From NCBI GenBank assembly GCA_015501585.1, contig JADNRY010000042.1, positions 124,001 through 188,000 of the forward strand: a DNA stretch of 64,000 nt, in the 5' to 3' direction. Positions within the stretch are counted from its first letter, which is position 1. Each line of letters starts with the position of its first letter. Source of the stretch: Rhodocollybia butyracea. Taxonomy: Eukaryota; Basidiomycota; Agaricomycetes; Agaricales; Omphalotaceae. The translations under genes and the position numbers were made by a program. Below are positions 1 to 10,400 of the stretch, in pieces. The notes below the pieces were generated by a model. The model saw only the letters and a list, made by a program, of their open reading frames with translations, made no database searches and was not told the origin of the DNA.

Positions 1-435
1 TTGGAGATCCTAATCTTCCATACTTCCGGTACGCCCTTTGTGTGACCAGCTACTGTTTGTCTAATGTATGCCCTTCATGTGTACAGCTGCCACTCTGGTG
101 ACCTGTTCTTCACGTTTGGCACCCTAGGCGAATCGATCCCGGGCACTCCCTTCCGCGACTCGAACGATCTGCTATTTGAACAAGTCATTGTAGACCAATG
201 GACGTCTTTTGCTCGTACATTTGATCCAAACCCGGAGCTAGCATTTTTGGAGGCAAGAGGATACACAACTACGACAGAGGCATTGAGGGCGTGGGGAGCC
301 TGGGAAGAGGTTGGAGCAGCAAATAGGAATGGGACAAACGTGTTGAGGTTGTTGGATGTACCGAGTAGCAATATAGAATGGCTGGAGCAAGCACAGTGCG
401 ATGTTTTGGGCTTTGGGCTGGATTTTTATGGGTAA
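1..435 (+). CDS. Carboxylesterase type B / lipase, C-terminal end (partial)
   Basis: This is the 3' end of a secreted-type fungal carboxylesterase (alpha/beta hydrolase, esterase/lipase family) whose 5' part lies outside the window. Two exons are visible, 1-28 and 87-435. The 58-bp intron 29-86 has a GT start, a CTAAT branch-like site and an ACAG end, and splicing keeps the frame. The peptide shows the conserved C-terminal signature of the family: a CHSGDL block holding the expected catalytic histidine, then FTFGTL, then a DQWTSFARTFDPNP block (W, F and ARTxxPNP conserved), and an ending in which QCDVLGF precedes the terminal Tyr. It stops at a normal TAA with no lesion, so I read it as a host gene. 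An ATG at 64 lies inside the intron and is not the start. Confidence 0.8.
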
Positions 436-684
436 AGGATTTGGAAAAAGCAGTAAAACAAAAAGGCAATGAATCTGCATATACCACAACTTTTAAGGGA
501 GTCAAAAAGTCGAGTTTGACCTTTTACAACATTTACCGTAACACAGCCGTTACCTTTTAGTATATTTACCATAACCTTTTTCCAAAGTGCCGTGGCCTTT
601 ACAACATTTACCATTTCAGGCAACCTGGCTCCAGGACAAATTAGTCGGCACTTTTGTGACATTTTCTGGAATAAGGCCCTGTTA
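436..684. other. Intergenic, no gene seen
   Basis: This stretch follows the carboxylesterase stop. It contains two short direct repeats, TTTACAACATTTACC (near 521 and 599), and no open frame I would call. Confidence 0.6.
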
Positions 685-700
685 CAGTCACCCTGTACAG

Positions 701-790
701 AACCAGTAAGTAACCAGTAAGTAACCAGTAAGTAACCTGTACGTAACCCGTACGGAACTGTACGGAACCTGGAGTACAGAAATATAGTCC
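701..790. repeat. Short tandem array, AACCAGTAAGT / GTACGGAAC units
   Basis: Three tandem copies of an 11-bp unit (AACCAGTAAGT) run into CGTAACCCGTACGGAACTG-type units. This is the left subterminal array of the Tc1/mariner-like element. A related array with the same GTACGGA core sits near its right end at 4075-4125. Confidence 0.7.
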
Positions 791-852
791 AAAATATGAG
801 CGATTTCGATCCCATTGTTTACTATCGAGTATTGGGAAGCTTTTTTACCATA

Positions 853-1256
853 GTACTGTATCATCTCGACCAAACGTTCCCGTAACGCGTAACCAGGCCT
901 CCTCAACTTAGGACTTTTTGAGTTCATAACGCATAACATAGAGGTCCGAACTATACAAAAACGACTCCATAACACCCAATTTATCGTAAGTTCTGGCATC
1001 CAAATTGAATTTTCCGTTACATGTCTTACAAGCTCAAGCTGGGTTGCACAACAAACCCTTCTTTCGACGCCACTTCTTGCCTTTCCCCACTTCTCAGCAT
1101 CACTGTCCCAAGTGACCTTGGGGTAATGGCTTACAGCCCCCGAACTTGTCTGAAACGCGTAACGCGTAACACTGGTCCGGGAACGAGAACTTAATCAAAA
1201 TAAATGCGTAACGTGTAACACCCCGCGGACGTTTGGTCGAGATGATACAGTAGTAC
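853..1256. repeat. Inverted repeat, about 25-bp arms (fold-back or MITE-like)
   Basis: The left arm at 853-877 contains CTGTATCATCTCGACC plus flanking bases. Its inverse lies at 1229-1256, with the same CTCGACCAAACGT core. Several CGCGTAAC motifs lie just inside both arms. There are no coding frames, so a small fold-back element is the simplest reading. Confidence 0.55.
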
Positions 1257-1799
1257 CTAGAATGTGTGTACATCGAACCACTGTGACATCATATTTTAAC
1301 AATTTGATTGTTCTTCCAGGCATGTAATATCTGGGCCAATCTAGTCTGGCGCAATTTGTGTCTGTGCTCGTGCTATTTGTGTTTGTGCTCGTGCCGTTCA
1401 TGTTGCGCTGACGCTGGTGGTGTTCGTTTTTGAGCTGGCACCGTTCGAGGTCAAGAGTCAGGGTCAGGCATTCGGTGACCACTGACCCTGGGTCAGAGAC
1501 ATACATGACTCTGAGCCAGAATGGCCATATTTAGTGGTCATGGAAAGATGGTCATCACACCCATAGCACCAGGATGTACATTGTAACTCACACAATGCTT
1601 TATACTATCAGCCATTGTGGAGCCAATACAACTTATACTTAGAGTATGAGTGGCTGTGCTAAATACTTATTGCATTGGGCTCTCATAATAAATACTAGAA
1701 TATATCAAAATGAGGTAGTCTATGCTAGTCTATGTTACTTAAATGCCTCAGTGTAAGTATTTTGAAGCTCGCTCAGACAACATAACGCGACAATATGAC

Positions 1800-1960
1800 A
1801 GAATGAATTGTATACCCAACCCAGGGTCATGACCCAGACCCAACCCAACCCCGACCCGACTCTCCTAGGTGGGTCAGGGGAGGGATTTTGACTGACCATG
1901 ACCCAGCCGACCCAGACCCAACCCTTGGATCTCCGGCCCGACCCAACCCTGCACAACACT
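1800..1960. repeat. GACCCAACCC-type low-complexity array
   Basis: Many degenerate copies of GACCCAACCC / GACCCGACC fill this stretch. They are not telomeric (no TTAGGG unit). A short related tail (CCCAGACCCAACCCAATCC) is seen again at 13347-13365. Confidence 0.6.
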
Positions 1961-2204
1961 AGTAGTGTTGTATTCCAAACAATAACTGCAAATTTACATA
2001 CCTGGCACATTGCCCATTAACAGTTTGTATCATAAGAATCCAAACAAATAAAGACTGCTAGACACAAAAAATACTGCATATATCCTTGTCCAGACTCAGT
2101 CTGGATGCTAGGTTGAGAAGCAGGGCTCACCCACTTACACAAAACATGCTTTGAGCAACTTAAAAAGAAACAAATCATTAAACTTCTAACTCCAAAGTAA
2201 ATTG

Positions 2205-2340
2205 TATGGAGTTGGTACATAGCCTGTACAGAGTCTGCAGTAACCTGTATGGACTCTGCAGTAACCCCATACGGAGCTGCAGTAATCTGTACGGACCTGT
2301 ACGGACCCTGCAGTAACCCTGTATGGAACTGCAGTAAATT
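2205..2340. repeat. Tandem CTGCAGTAACCTGTACGGA array
   Basis: Five or so imperfect units of CTGCAGTAACCTGTACGG are arranged head to tail with a period near 26 bp. They share the GTACGGA core with the arrays at the ends of the surrounding element. Confidence 0.7.
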
Positions 2341-2584
2341 TGATCCAAGATGGAAATGCCATAATATACATAAAAATATGATGGCAGTCAGCAAAGTCAA
2401 AAATCAAAAAAAAAAATAGGGCATAAACTGTGTATAACATGTAAGATTGCTAATCTAGGTTTTAATGAGCAAAGATACTGGATATCCTAGAGTCTGGATA
2501 TTGAGCCTACCTAAGCTGATAGAAAATTGATATGTTTTGTCTTCTTGTGAGTACTTTGTTTTGTGTACTAGTAAAGATGATCAT

Positions 2585-2750
2585 GAGTCCGGGTCCCGGT
2601 TGACCTGGACCCGCCGCACAGGTATCCGGACATCTCACAGCCTGACCTGTATCCGGTCCAGGACCCATGGGAATAATGACCGGGAACCGCAGGTATTTTC
2701 CCCGGTTGACCCGCAGGTACCTGTGGCACAGGTCAATACAGGTACCTGTC
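2585..2750. repeat. GACCCGCAGGTACC-rich block, copy 1
   Basis: This GC-rich stretch is built from variants of GACCCGCAGGTACC and CCGGTTGACC in both orientations. A second block of the same composition is at 3160-3350. Its nature is unknown; it is probably a degenerate satellite or the end of a repeat family. Confidence 0.55.
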
Positions 2751-3159
2751 TGAATATTCATAATAGGTGAATGAATTTTAGAAAAGAAGTCCAGACTCCA
2801 TACAGACTACACTACAAAGTACAAAGTACAATACTCAGAGGTCTTCATACATGTACACTAGCCCAATCAAGGGCCAATCAAGATGTACTACACTCTTATC
2901 CACCAGATCAGGGAAAAGTAAGAACATTGTCACCATCCAGACTGAAAACAGTTGGGATTGACATGACATCATCCTGCATCAAATACAGGATCAAATTGGC
3001 TTGTTGTTGCAGCACCTATGAGTAGCATATCAAGTTCAAATCATGATGATTTAGATTAATATTCCACTTGATGATTGTAAGTACTATATACCAACTATCC
3101 AATATGTATTTTTCAAGATAATAGATAGTTCATGGTGTTTAACAGTTTAAGTGGCCATA

Positions 3160-3350
3160 AATTACCAGGTTGCCGGGTCAAAATTTACTTACCAAATACC
3201 CGGCAGGTCATTACAGGTCACCGGCAAAATGCAAAGTTCTGACCTGCAACCGGTTAAGACCCGTGGGAAACCGGTACCGGGATCCGCGGGTCAGATACCG
3301 GCAGGTATTCCCACGGGTCTGACCCGCAGGTACCGGCGGGGGACCTGGAC
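3160..3350. repeat. GACCCGCAGGTACC-rich block, copy 2
   Basis: It has the same motif mix as the block at 2585-2750 (CCGGTTAAGACCCG, GACCCGCAGGTACC). The surroundings are AT-rich, so the block stands out sharply in base composition. Confidence 0.55.
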
Positions 3351-3382
3351 TCGTGATCATCCTTATTGTGTAGTACATATTA

Positions 3383-3980
3383 GCTACGGTCAACCATGGT
3401 GAATCAAGTGTGATTCAGTATGTGGTTCTGGAGTGATTCAAAACATCTGAATCAACTCTGAAACGCGATTCACATTTGACCGACCACAACCAAAGTTTGC
3501 TTCACAGGGGTGGTTCACTTATTGTTTCTGGGCCCGCGGCTGATGGGCTTGATGGGACCAGGCTCTGATTCTTGCCCGATTCTCAGCAGCGTCGGGTTAC
3601 ATACTGAACGCAGCATGTTGCTCAATGTGCAAGCCAACGTGCTCAAGAATTTGCTTATAAAATATGTGTCAGTGGAATTCTGCTTAGCACTTGCTTAATA
3701 AAGAACTCTATTTCATTCCAAACATATACTATATAAAAGGAAGAGGGGAAGACAAGTGAGCTGGATGACGTGACAAGCAGTGAGCACGGATAGGTCCTAT
3801 GGCGTTGAGCAATCCAATTACCTAAGAGTCTGTCTGTGGCTGTACGAAACGCGAAACGCGATTCACTCAAAGGTTGAACCAACTCCAGAGTTGGTTCAAC
3901 CTTCGTGTGATTCAGGTTTTGGTTCAGCACCTGAACCCAAATACTGAATCACAACCTGAATCACCATGGCTGACCGTAGC
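3383..3980. mobile_element. Nested 598-bp TIR element (MITE-like)
   Basis: The ends are GCTACGGTCAACCATGGTGA and the inverse of GCTACGGTCAGCCATGGTGA, each flanked by TA. The inverted similarity runs about 38 bp and includes a GTGATTCAGTAT block. The interior has GATTCA and ACGCGATTCAC repeats and no coding capacity. The element is nested in the larger TA-flanked element. Confidence 0.6.
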
Positions 3981-4836
3981 TATTGAACCAATGGCATGGA
4001 AACTAGAACAAAGTAGCATTGAAGGCATGGCAGATACCAAGATAGTACTGTGCTTATACAATAACTGTGCAGTAGCCTGTATGGAACTATACGGAACTGT
4101 ACGGACCCATAAGTAACAGTCCGTACCAGGGTGACTGTAAAGTTTGGTGCTGTTGTGAATAATTTGGCGCGAGATGAGTTGCAAATTGGTTGCCAAGAAG
4201 GTTACTATTTTTTTTAGCTCTTGACTTAGTTCAACCTTGGCATTTGGTAGAACCACGAGGTTAGATCTGATTGTCACACACTGTGACTTTTGACTCTTCA
4301 ATCTTTCTTTCCCCCCTGTTTTCATTGTGTATCCGTCGCTTTTGATGCATTTCTTGTTCTCTATTATCTATTTATACTCACTACAATGTCTCAGCCTACA
4401 CCAGATCCTGAAAACAAACCTGAGAAGGCTGGTACAAAGAAGGTCAGCTGGAGTGCTGGAGATGATCAAATTCTTGTCAAAGCACTTACAGAACAGAAGG
4501 CTGGAGGCTTCCAGACCAACAACGGTGGCTTCCATGGTGATGCATATAAGGCTGCTGCTGCCAAGCTCACAAGTACAGGCTATACCTCAAATGGTGTTGC
4601 AAAAACCAGTGATTCTTGTAAGACATGCTGGAATACAGTAAGTTTGTACATCAATGAGATTTGAAGATAACTTATTGCATCTATTAGCTCAAGAAAGACT
4701 TCAAGGAAGTCCAATTCATTCGAGAGAGGTCTGGTTTTGGTTGGGATGCTGAACGAAACATGGCAACTGCTCCAACTGTAGAAACAGCGGTCAGTCAACA
4801 CAAGGTTGACAGCATACTCACCTGAGAGTGTAAGGG

Positions 4837-5217
4837 TGTTATAGGAGTTGTAGAGAGTGCTTGTTGAGAGCAGAACAAGTGTCCAGATGAATGTTAGATA
4901 TCACAAGATATCAGTATCATTGTTATGATTGATCAAGCTCATAGTTATCTCACACTCATTATTGACACGTACTTACACGTACTTATTTCCTATCACCCCC
5001 ATTACCAGTATATAAGCAGTAGCTAGATATACGCTACCTCATCCGATCCCCCCTCTCTCAGTGCTGTAGGGGGCAAACGGAATATATTGTGCTTTTCACT
5101 TTATTCTGCCGTTGTGCTATATATTATCCCGAGTGGTAAAATAGTAGGATTCTTGGTTATTGTTACAGGAAAATATCTACAGTATTTATACTACAGAATA
5201 TAATAAACCCTATAACA
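4837..5217. mobile_element. LTR-like block (381 bp) inside the Myb/SANT-like gene
   Basis: It starts with TGTTATAGG and ends with the exact inverse CCTATAACA, a 9-bp perfect terminal inverted repeat of the TG..CA type expected of an LTR. A TATATAAG-like box lies internally near 5010. No matching 5-bp target duplication is visible (AAGGG left, ATGTA right). The following 300 bp may therefore be leftover element sequence or a rearranged end. Confidence 0.5.
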
Positions 5218-5850
5218 ATGTATGAGTCTACTTGAGTTGTACTGCTAAACATAGTGCATATACATGTGCATAATGTACCCTAGAAGATGGAGTCCATATG
5301 GTAATTCTATAGGTATTGTTCATAGGTACTGCAAGGCAGCGTACAAGCTATGTATCATAAGACTATTAGTGAATGGCATAATTGACTACATCTATACGAA
5401 CCTGCGTAGAGGCTGCATCTAGTGTTTGAGGGTGAGTTTCAACATAGCATATATCGACAGTTCATCGATCATATAGCAAGTGCGTCTAGTCAACTCACAT
5501 TACTGATTAGATACAACTCATAAGCGGTAATCTAGTTTCAACACCAACTTGCAATGTATGCGAGGATCTCATCAAAGTATGTGCTTCTCATGTTATATTC
5601 TACTGTCTGACAAAGTTCTCCAGGCCAAGTGGAAGCTCAAGAGGTGGCAACATAGATCATTCCTGCTCTATGATAACATCTTTGACATACTGGAAGGCCA
5701 GGTTGCAACTGGTGGCACTGCGTTCTTCCCTGGTGCCTCTGCCTCTGCCTCTGCCAATTCCATTTCCAACTACATTGAAGGAGGTGAAGACAAAGACGCT
5801 GACTCTGAGTTTGAGTTTGATAGTCAGGTATGATCCCGTTTTTGTTGTTA

Positions 5851-6225
5851 CAGCTGATTAGGATATTCTAGCACATTTTCGAAAAAAACACTCAGTAGTG
5901 ATTTTATTTACAACCAAACAAAGTGATGTCAGCATATTCCATTCAAAGCTTTATTTGCTCCACTTCGCCAACACTTCACCCATACATGCGTTACTCTTAT
6001 GCTCTTCAGTAGCCCAAGAAATGAGTCTACAGCACCCTATGGTGTATGTCTCATGTAAAGACTGCAATATTGAAAGAAAAAAAGTTGCATTTGAAGTCAA
6101 CGTGTATGGTAAGATGCGGTTAGTACGCTGTGAGTCACCCACATCAATGTCACCTTTGTTTGGTTGTAAACGAAATCACTCATGAGTATTTTTTTGAAAA
6201 TGTGCTAGAATTTCCTAATCAGCTG
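5851..6225. mobile_element. TA-flanked MITE (375 bp) in an intron
   Basis: The ends are CAGCTGATTAGG and its inverse, each flanked by TA. The inverted similarity continues inward for about 85 bp with a few mismatches and includes a TTTACAACCAAACAAAG block in both arms. Removing it leaves a normal intron of about 60 bp, which marks a clean insertion. TA duplication and CAG ends suggest a Tc1/mariner-derived MITE. Confidence 0.8.
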
Positions 6226-6628
6226 TATATGTCATCTTGCTGATTGGATTTTTTTTTTGTAGGATTCTGCTGCTTCTCTTGCTGCAGCTCCTACTCCTGC
6301 TCGCCAACCTTTTACATTGACATCTAGTATTAACACCCTTTCCCCCTCGCACAAGCGCCATGCTGCTACCCCCAATGGCCATCCTGCTAAACATGCTCAT
6401 GGTTGCAAGCCTACTCAGAGCAATACTGGCTTTGAGATGGCTGAGGCCGTGCGTGACCTTGCATGTAGTGCCACTGTGTGGGATGGTGGAGATCCATCAA
6501 TGCTTTCTCCTGCATGGAAGACATGTGCAATTGCCCTACTCAAGAAGGATGATGGGTTATTGGATAATGAAATGATTGATGCATTTAAACTTATGCGCTG
6601 TCCCTTGATCAAGGACCACCATCACTGA

Positions 6629-7014
6629 TGGTCCGGCGCTTGGCCTCTACGTGGCTCAAGGGACTAGTACCTTCGGGGAAGCCAACAAGTGTATGCTTAT
6701 GACTTCACTCCCCCTCCCAAACACACAGAACTTGAATCCACACACTATGACCAACCGCTGCTTCGTACAATACTCCCAGGTAGAGACGCCAAAGCCGTAC
6801 ACAGAGGCGGAGTTCCCACACCACATTCTGTAAGCCCTTTTAAAAGGACCTTAACAACTGTTGGACCTGTCATTACAAAGGTCATCAGCGATAGGGCTAA
6901 AATTGAGGGTGCCGGCTGCCCTAGGGCTCAGGCGGCATTCCAGCTTGGCTGATAGATTAGATTACTACCATATAGGGAAATCAAAAAAATGATAAGAGCT
7001 AGATAAGCGCCTAA
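6629..7014. other. Unassigned sequence after the broken Myb/SANT-like gene
   Basis: It has a short open frame at 6689-6952 (87 codons, no recognised motif) that contains KVISDRAKIEGAG. It may be part of whatever replaced the lost gene end. I do not recognise it. Confidence 0.4.
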
Positions 7015-7087
7015 AGGGCTGCTCAATTCCACTCGCTTGTCACCCATGAGTGAAATCAAATGTGAGCTGATATGATGAGAAACAAGG

Positions 7088-7092
7088 GCTCC
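7088..7092. repeat. Target-site duplication GCTCC (left) of the Copia element
   Basis: GCTCC abuts the left LTR and recurs at 13344-13348 beside the right LTR, a perfect 5-bp duplication. Confidence 0.8.
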
Positions 7093-7412
7093 TATTGAAA
7101 CTATTGAAATAAAAGAGAGTTCTCAGCGACAGTGGTAGAACGACGCTATATTATGTACCTATTGAAATAAAAGAGAGTTCTAGGTACATAGTCAGTAATA
7201 AGTACAAGAAATAAAGAATGTGAGTACTAACCTCGGCGACAGTTGTAGAACGACGCTGAGGTGTCAATATATGTAAAATACAATTAAAAGAATGTGTCAC
7301 ATGGGACATATGTAAGTAACGTAATGAAAGCAGAAAATATTCTGGTTTCGTTACGGCATGAATCCACGAATGTATAGATGACATAACAAGATAAGATCAT
7401 CGACTTTTAACA
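7093..7412 (-). repeat. Copia 3' LTR (320 bp, rearranged)
   Basis: It matches the 262-bp LTR at 13082-13343 but contains about 58 extra bases near the U5 edge. The TATTGAAATAAAAGAGAGTT block is duplicated, with a CAGCGACAGTGGTAGAACG segment copied from further inside the LTR placed between the copies. Confidence 0.85.
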
Positions 7413-7419
7413 CTCCCGG

Positions 7420-10400
7420 TCCGGGACATGGCTTCATACCTAGCATGCGCACAAATGCCAAGTGATTCTCACCAGATAATCCCTTTGTAAATCCATCAGC
7501 AGCTTGTTGGGCAGTTGGAACATAGTCCAGATCAATCTGGCCATCAGAGATTGCAAAACAAATAAAGTGGTGATGAAGTTGAATGTGCTTTGTATGGGGA
7601 TGATCAGCAGGGTTCTTGGAAAGAGCAATAGATGACATATTATCACCCAACAAGCAAGTAGGCTTGGTTTGCTGAAAACCTAGCTGTTCAAGGAGTTGAC
7701 GAAGCCAAATAGCTTCCTGTGCTGTACGAGTAAGAGCCATGTACTCAGCTTCAGTAGAAGAGAGTGCTGGGGAGGTTTGAAGTTTGCTGCTCCAACTAAT
7801 AGCAGCTCCGCACATGAGGAAAACATATCCACTAGTGGATTGTCGAGTATCCACATCACCAGCCCAATCCGAATCAGAATATCCAAGGATAAGGGAGATG
7901 AGTTCATCTATGATTGTGCCATCATACTCAATAACCCAGTCTTTGGTACCACCCAAGTAGCGAAGACAGTGCAGAGCTTCATTTAAATGAATCTCACCTG
8001 GATTTGAGCAGTAGCGGCTCAAAATACCTACAGCAAAGGCAATATCCGGGCGTGAAGCCAGCATGGCATACATGAGAGTACCAATGAGAGCCTGGTATAG
8101 CATGAGTCTGTCAGCCATAGCCTCTTTCTTGGCATCTGTGGATGGGGAATCAGCTTTAGAAAGCTTAACTCCAGATGATAAGGGGGTGCGACGTGTGATG
8201 CCATCATCACAGTGGAAATGTTTGAGTGATTCCTCAATGTATCTGGTCTGCCAAGAGAGCCAAAGGACACACTTTTCTTGGTCATAGTCAATGGCAATGC
8301 CAAGCAACTGTGAGATAACACCAAGATCCTTGATTTTAAAGTGTTGGCCAATCCGGTGCTTGATCTCCTGCATGAATTTGAGATCATCACATAAAATCCC
8401 AATATCATCGATGTAAACGGCAATAAAGCAGATGGACTTGCCATGTTGGAGGACGTAAATGCAGTAGTCAGCATGGATACAACGGAAGCCAAGTTTCTCG
8501 AGCTCTGCATCAAGAAATTTGTTCCAGACACGGGAGGTCTGCCTGAGGCCATAGATAGAGCGGCGGAGACGAACAATTTTACCAGAATGTTCACTAATGG
8601 CGTTCGGGAGGCGCATATAGAGCTCCTCTTCCAACTCACCATTGAGAAATGCAGTATCAACATTGAGATGGTGGAAGTGAAGGCCTAGACACATGGCAAG
8701 GGCGCAAAGGACACAAATGGAGGTAAGTTTGACCACAGGGGAAAATACCTCGTCAAAGTCTAAACCAGGCATCTGGGAGAAACCTCGAGCAACTAAGCGT
8801 GCCTTGTACCGCTCAATGGTCCCGTCAGGGAGGCGCTTAATCTTAAAGACAAGCTTGGAGCTAATAGCACGGCAACCTGTAGGCAAATTGTCAATAAACT
8901 TGAAAGTTCCCATATCAGAGAGACTTGAGCTCTTTGTCTATAGCTTTCAGCCAAGAGGTGGAGTCAGGACTGCGGAGTGCTTCCTGCAGAGTGCGGGGCT
9001 CTGAGGCTCCCTGAGCATGGACAGTGGCCATGAAGGCCATGGCGACACCTTCTGCAACATCTGGTCTATCGCCTGGTGCAGCTTCTGGTGGATCTGGTGC
9101 AATGTCAGGTTCTTCACGGAAGCAGGCAGGTAGGCGACAAGCACATGGACCATCTACTTCTGGAACAGGCCCAAAGTTCAAGTTCTGTATGACAACGGCG
9201 AGCAGGTGGAGCCGGTGGAGGGTCATTGGGAGGAGGAAGATCAGGGGAGTATGGGCGAGAGTCACCAACATTATCCTCAGAATCAACCTCAGAAGATGGA
9301 GCAGGAGGATGCGGAACTGCTGGAGTCACAGGGGGAGAGTTATCTTCCCACGCATCTCCCACTCGAGAAAAGCCAGGTAGGCCATCTCCAGGCACCTCAC
9401 CATTGTAAAGGATCCGCAAAAGATCTGGAATGGGTAAAGGCGGGCCAGGAGGGTGAGGACGTTCATCAAAAATGATGTCTCGTGAAACAAAGGTTTTTCG
9501 CTTCTTTGGATCCCACAGAAGGTAACCCTTGGTGTGCTCTTTGTAACCAAGAAAGATGCACTTACGAGTTTTAAAGTCACTTTGTACACTTCAATTTGGG
9601 GATATGAGCATAGGCGGGACAGCCAAAAGGTTTGAGTTCCTTGAGTGAAGGCTTTACGCCAGACCAAGCTTCATGTGGAGTAGAATTAGGAAGCCGTGAG
9701 GTAGGTGAGCGGTTAATGAGATAGACGGCAATAATGACGGCAAAGACCCAAAACCCAGCAGTAAATTTAGCATCATGCATCAGGCACGCTCAACGATAGT
9801 GCGGTTGAAGCGTTCAGCAATGCCATTCTGCTGTGGGGTGTGAGGGACTGTGGTCTCATGGATAATACCAAGGTTACAGAGATAATCCTCAAACTGATCA
9901 GAGGTATATTCTCCACCGTTATCTGTACAAAAAACCTTGAGCTTAAGTCCCAGTCTTGAGCTCTACCATAGCCTTCCACTTGCGGAAGCATCAGTACGCC
10001 TCCGATTTGTGATGGAGGAAATAAACCCAGCAGTGGTGGGTGTTATCATCTATGAAGGTGATGAAATACCTATAGCCACCATTGATAGAGTTGGGTAATG
10101 GACCACAAACATCGGAGTGAACTAAATCTAGTTTCCGACGGGCCCTTTTATTGGATGATGGGAACAGAAATACATGCTGTTTACCAGCTGTACACGACTT
10201 GCAGAACTCAATTCGACGTCCCACTTCATCAATGCCCATTACCATGCCTTTTGCAATCAGATGTTTTATGTTGTCTTGACCGAGATGACCTAGGCAGTGG
10301 TGAGCATGATTAATGTCGATATAGCGGGATGTGGTAGCGAGATTTGCGTACTCTTGGGATTTCAGCGGATGGGCATGAAGAAGGTAAAGACCTCCTTTGG

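Larger units (their letters stand above)
685..4137. mobile_element. Non-autonomous Tc1/mariner-like element, 3.45 kb
   Basis: The segment starts with CAGTCACCCTG and ends with its inverse, CAGGGTGACTG, each directly flanked by TA. A CAGT-type end and a TA target duplication are typical of Tc1/mariner elements. Just inside both ends are related GTACGGAACTGTACGG and AAGTAAC strings, so the inverted similarity continues. There is no transposase: the interior is repeat arrays, a fold-back repeat and a second nested TIR element. It is either a non-autonomous derivative or a shell that captured other repeats. The alternative is that two short MITEs of one family happen to face each other. Confidence 0.55.
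4386..6628 (+). pseudogene. Myb/SANT-like DNA-binding domain gene, interrupted and 3'-truncated
   Basis: Exons by frame: 4386-4637, 4688-4789, about 5540-5576, 5624-5827 and 6263-6628. The N-terminus has the Myb/SANT-like helix pattern (KVSWSAGDDQILVKAL, then KTCWN), followed by a FxRERSGFGWD block and a LIKAKxKLKRW...LLYDNIFDI block. This arrangement is typical of an abundant Agaricomycete repeat-gene family related to PIF/Harbinger accessory DNA-binding proteins. The region between exons 2 and 3 (4790 to about 5540) is an insert containing an LTR-like block. The intron 5828-6262 holds a MITE. The reading frame ends at a stop shortly after a FKLMR block that in relatives leads into a further conserved tail, so the 3' end is lost. 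Function is inferred from family only. Confidence 0.65.

Noticed and set aside
701..790. Telomere-like or subtelomeric repeat
   Set aside because: The unit AACCAGTAAGT is not TTAGGG/CCCTAA-like and sits inside a TIR element.
8028..8663. 211-codon minus-strand frame within the Copia RT region
   Set aside because: It is an out-of-frame shadow of the RT/RNase H frame, which carries all recognised motifs.
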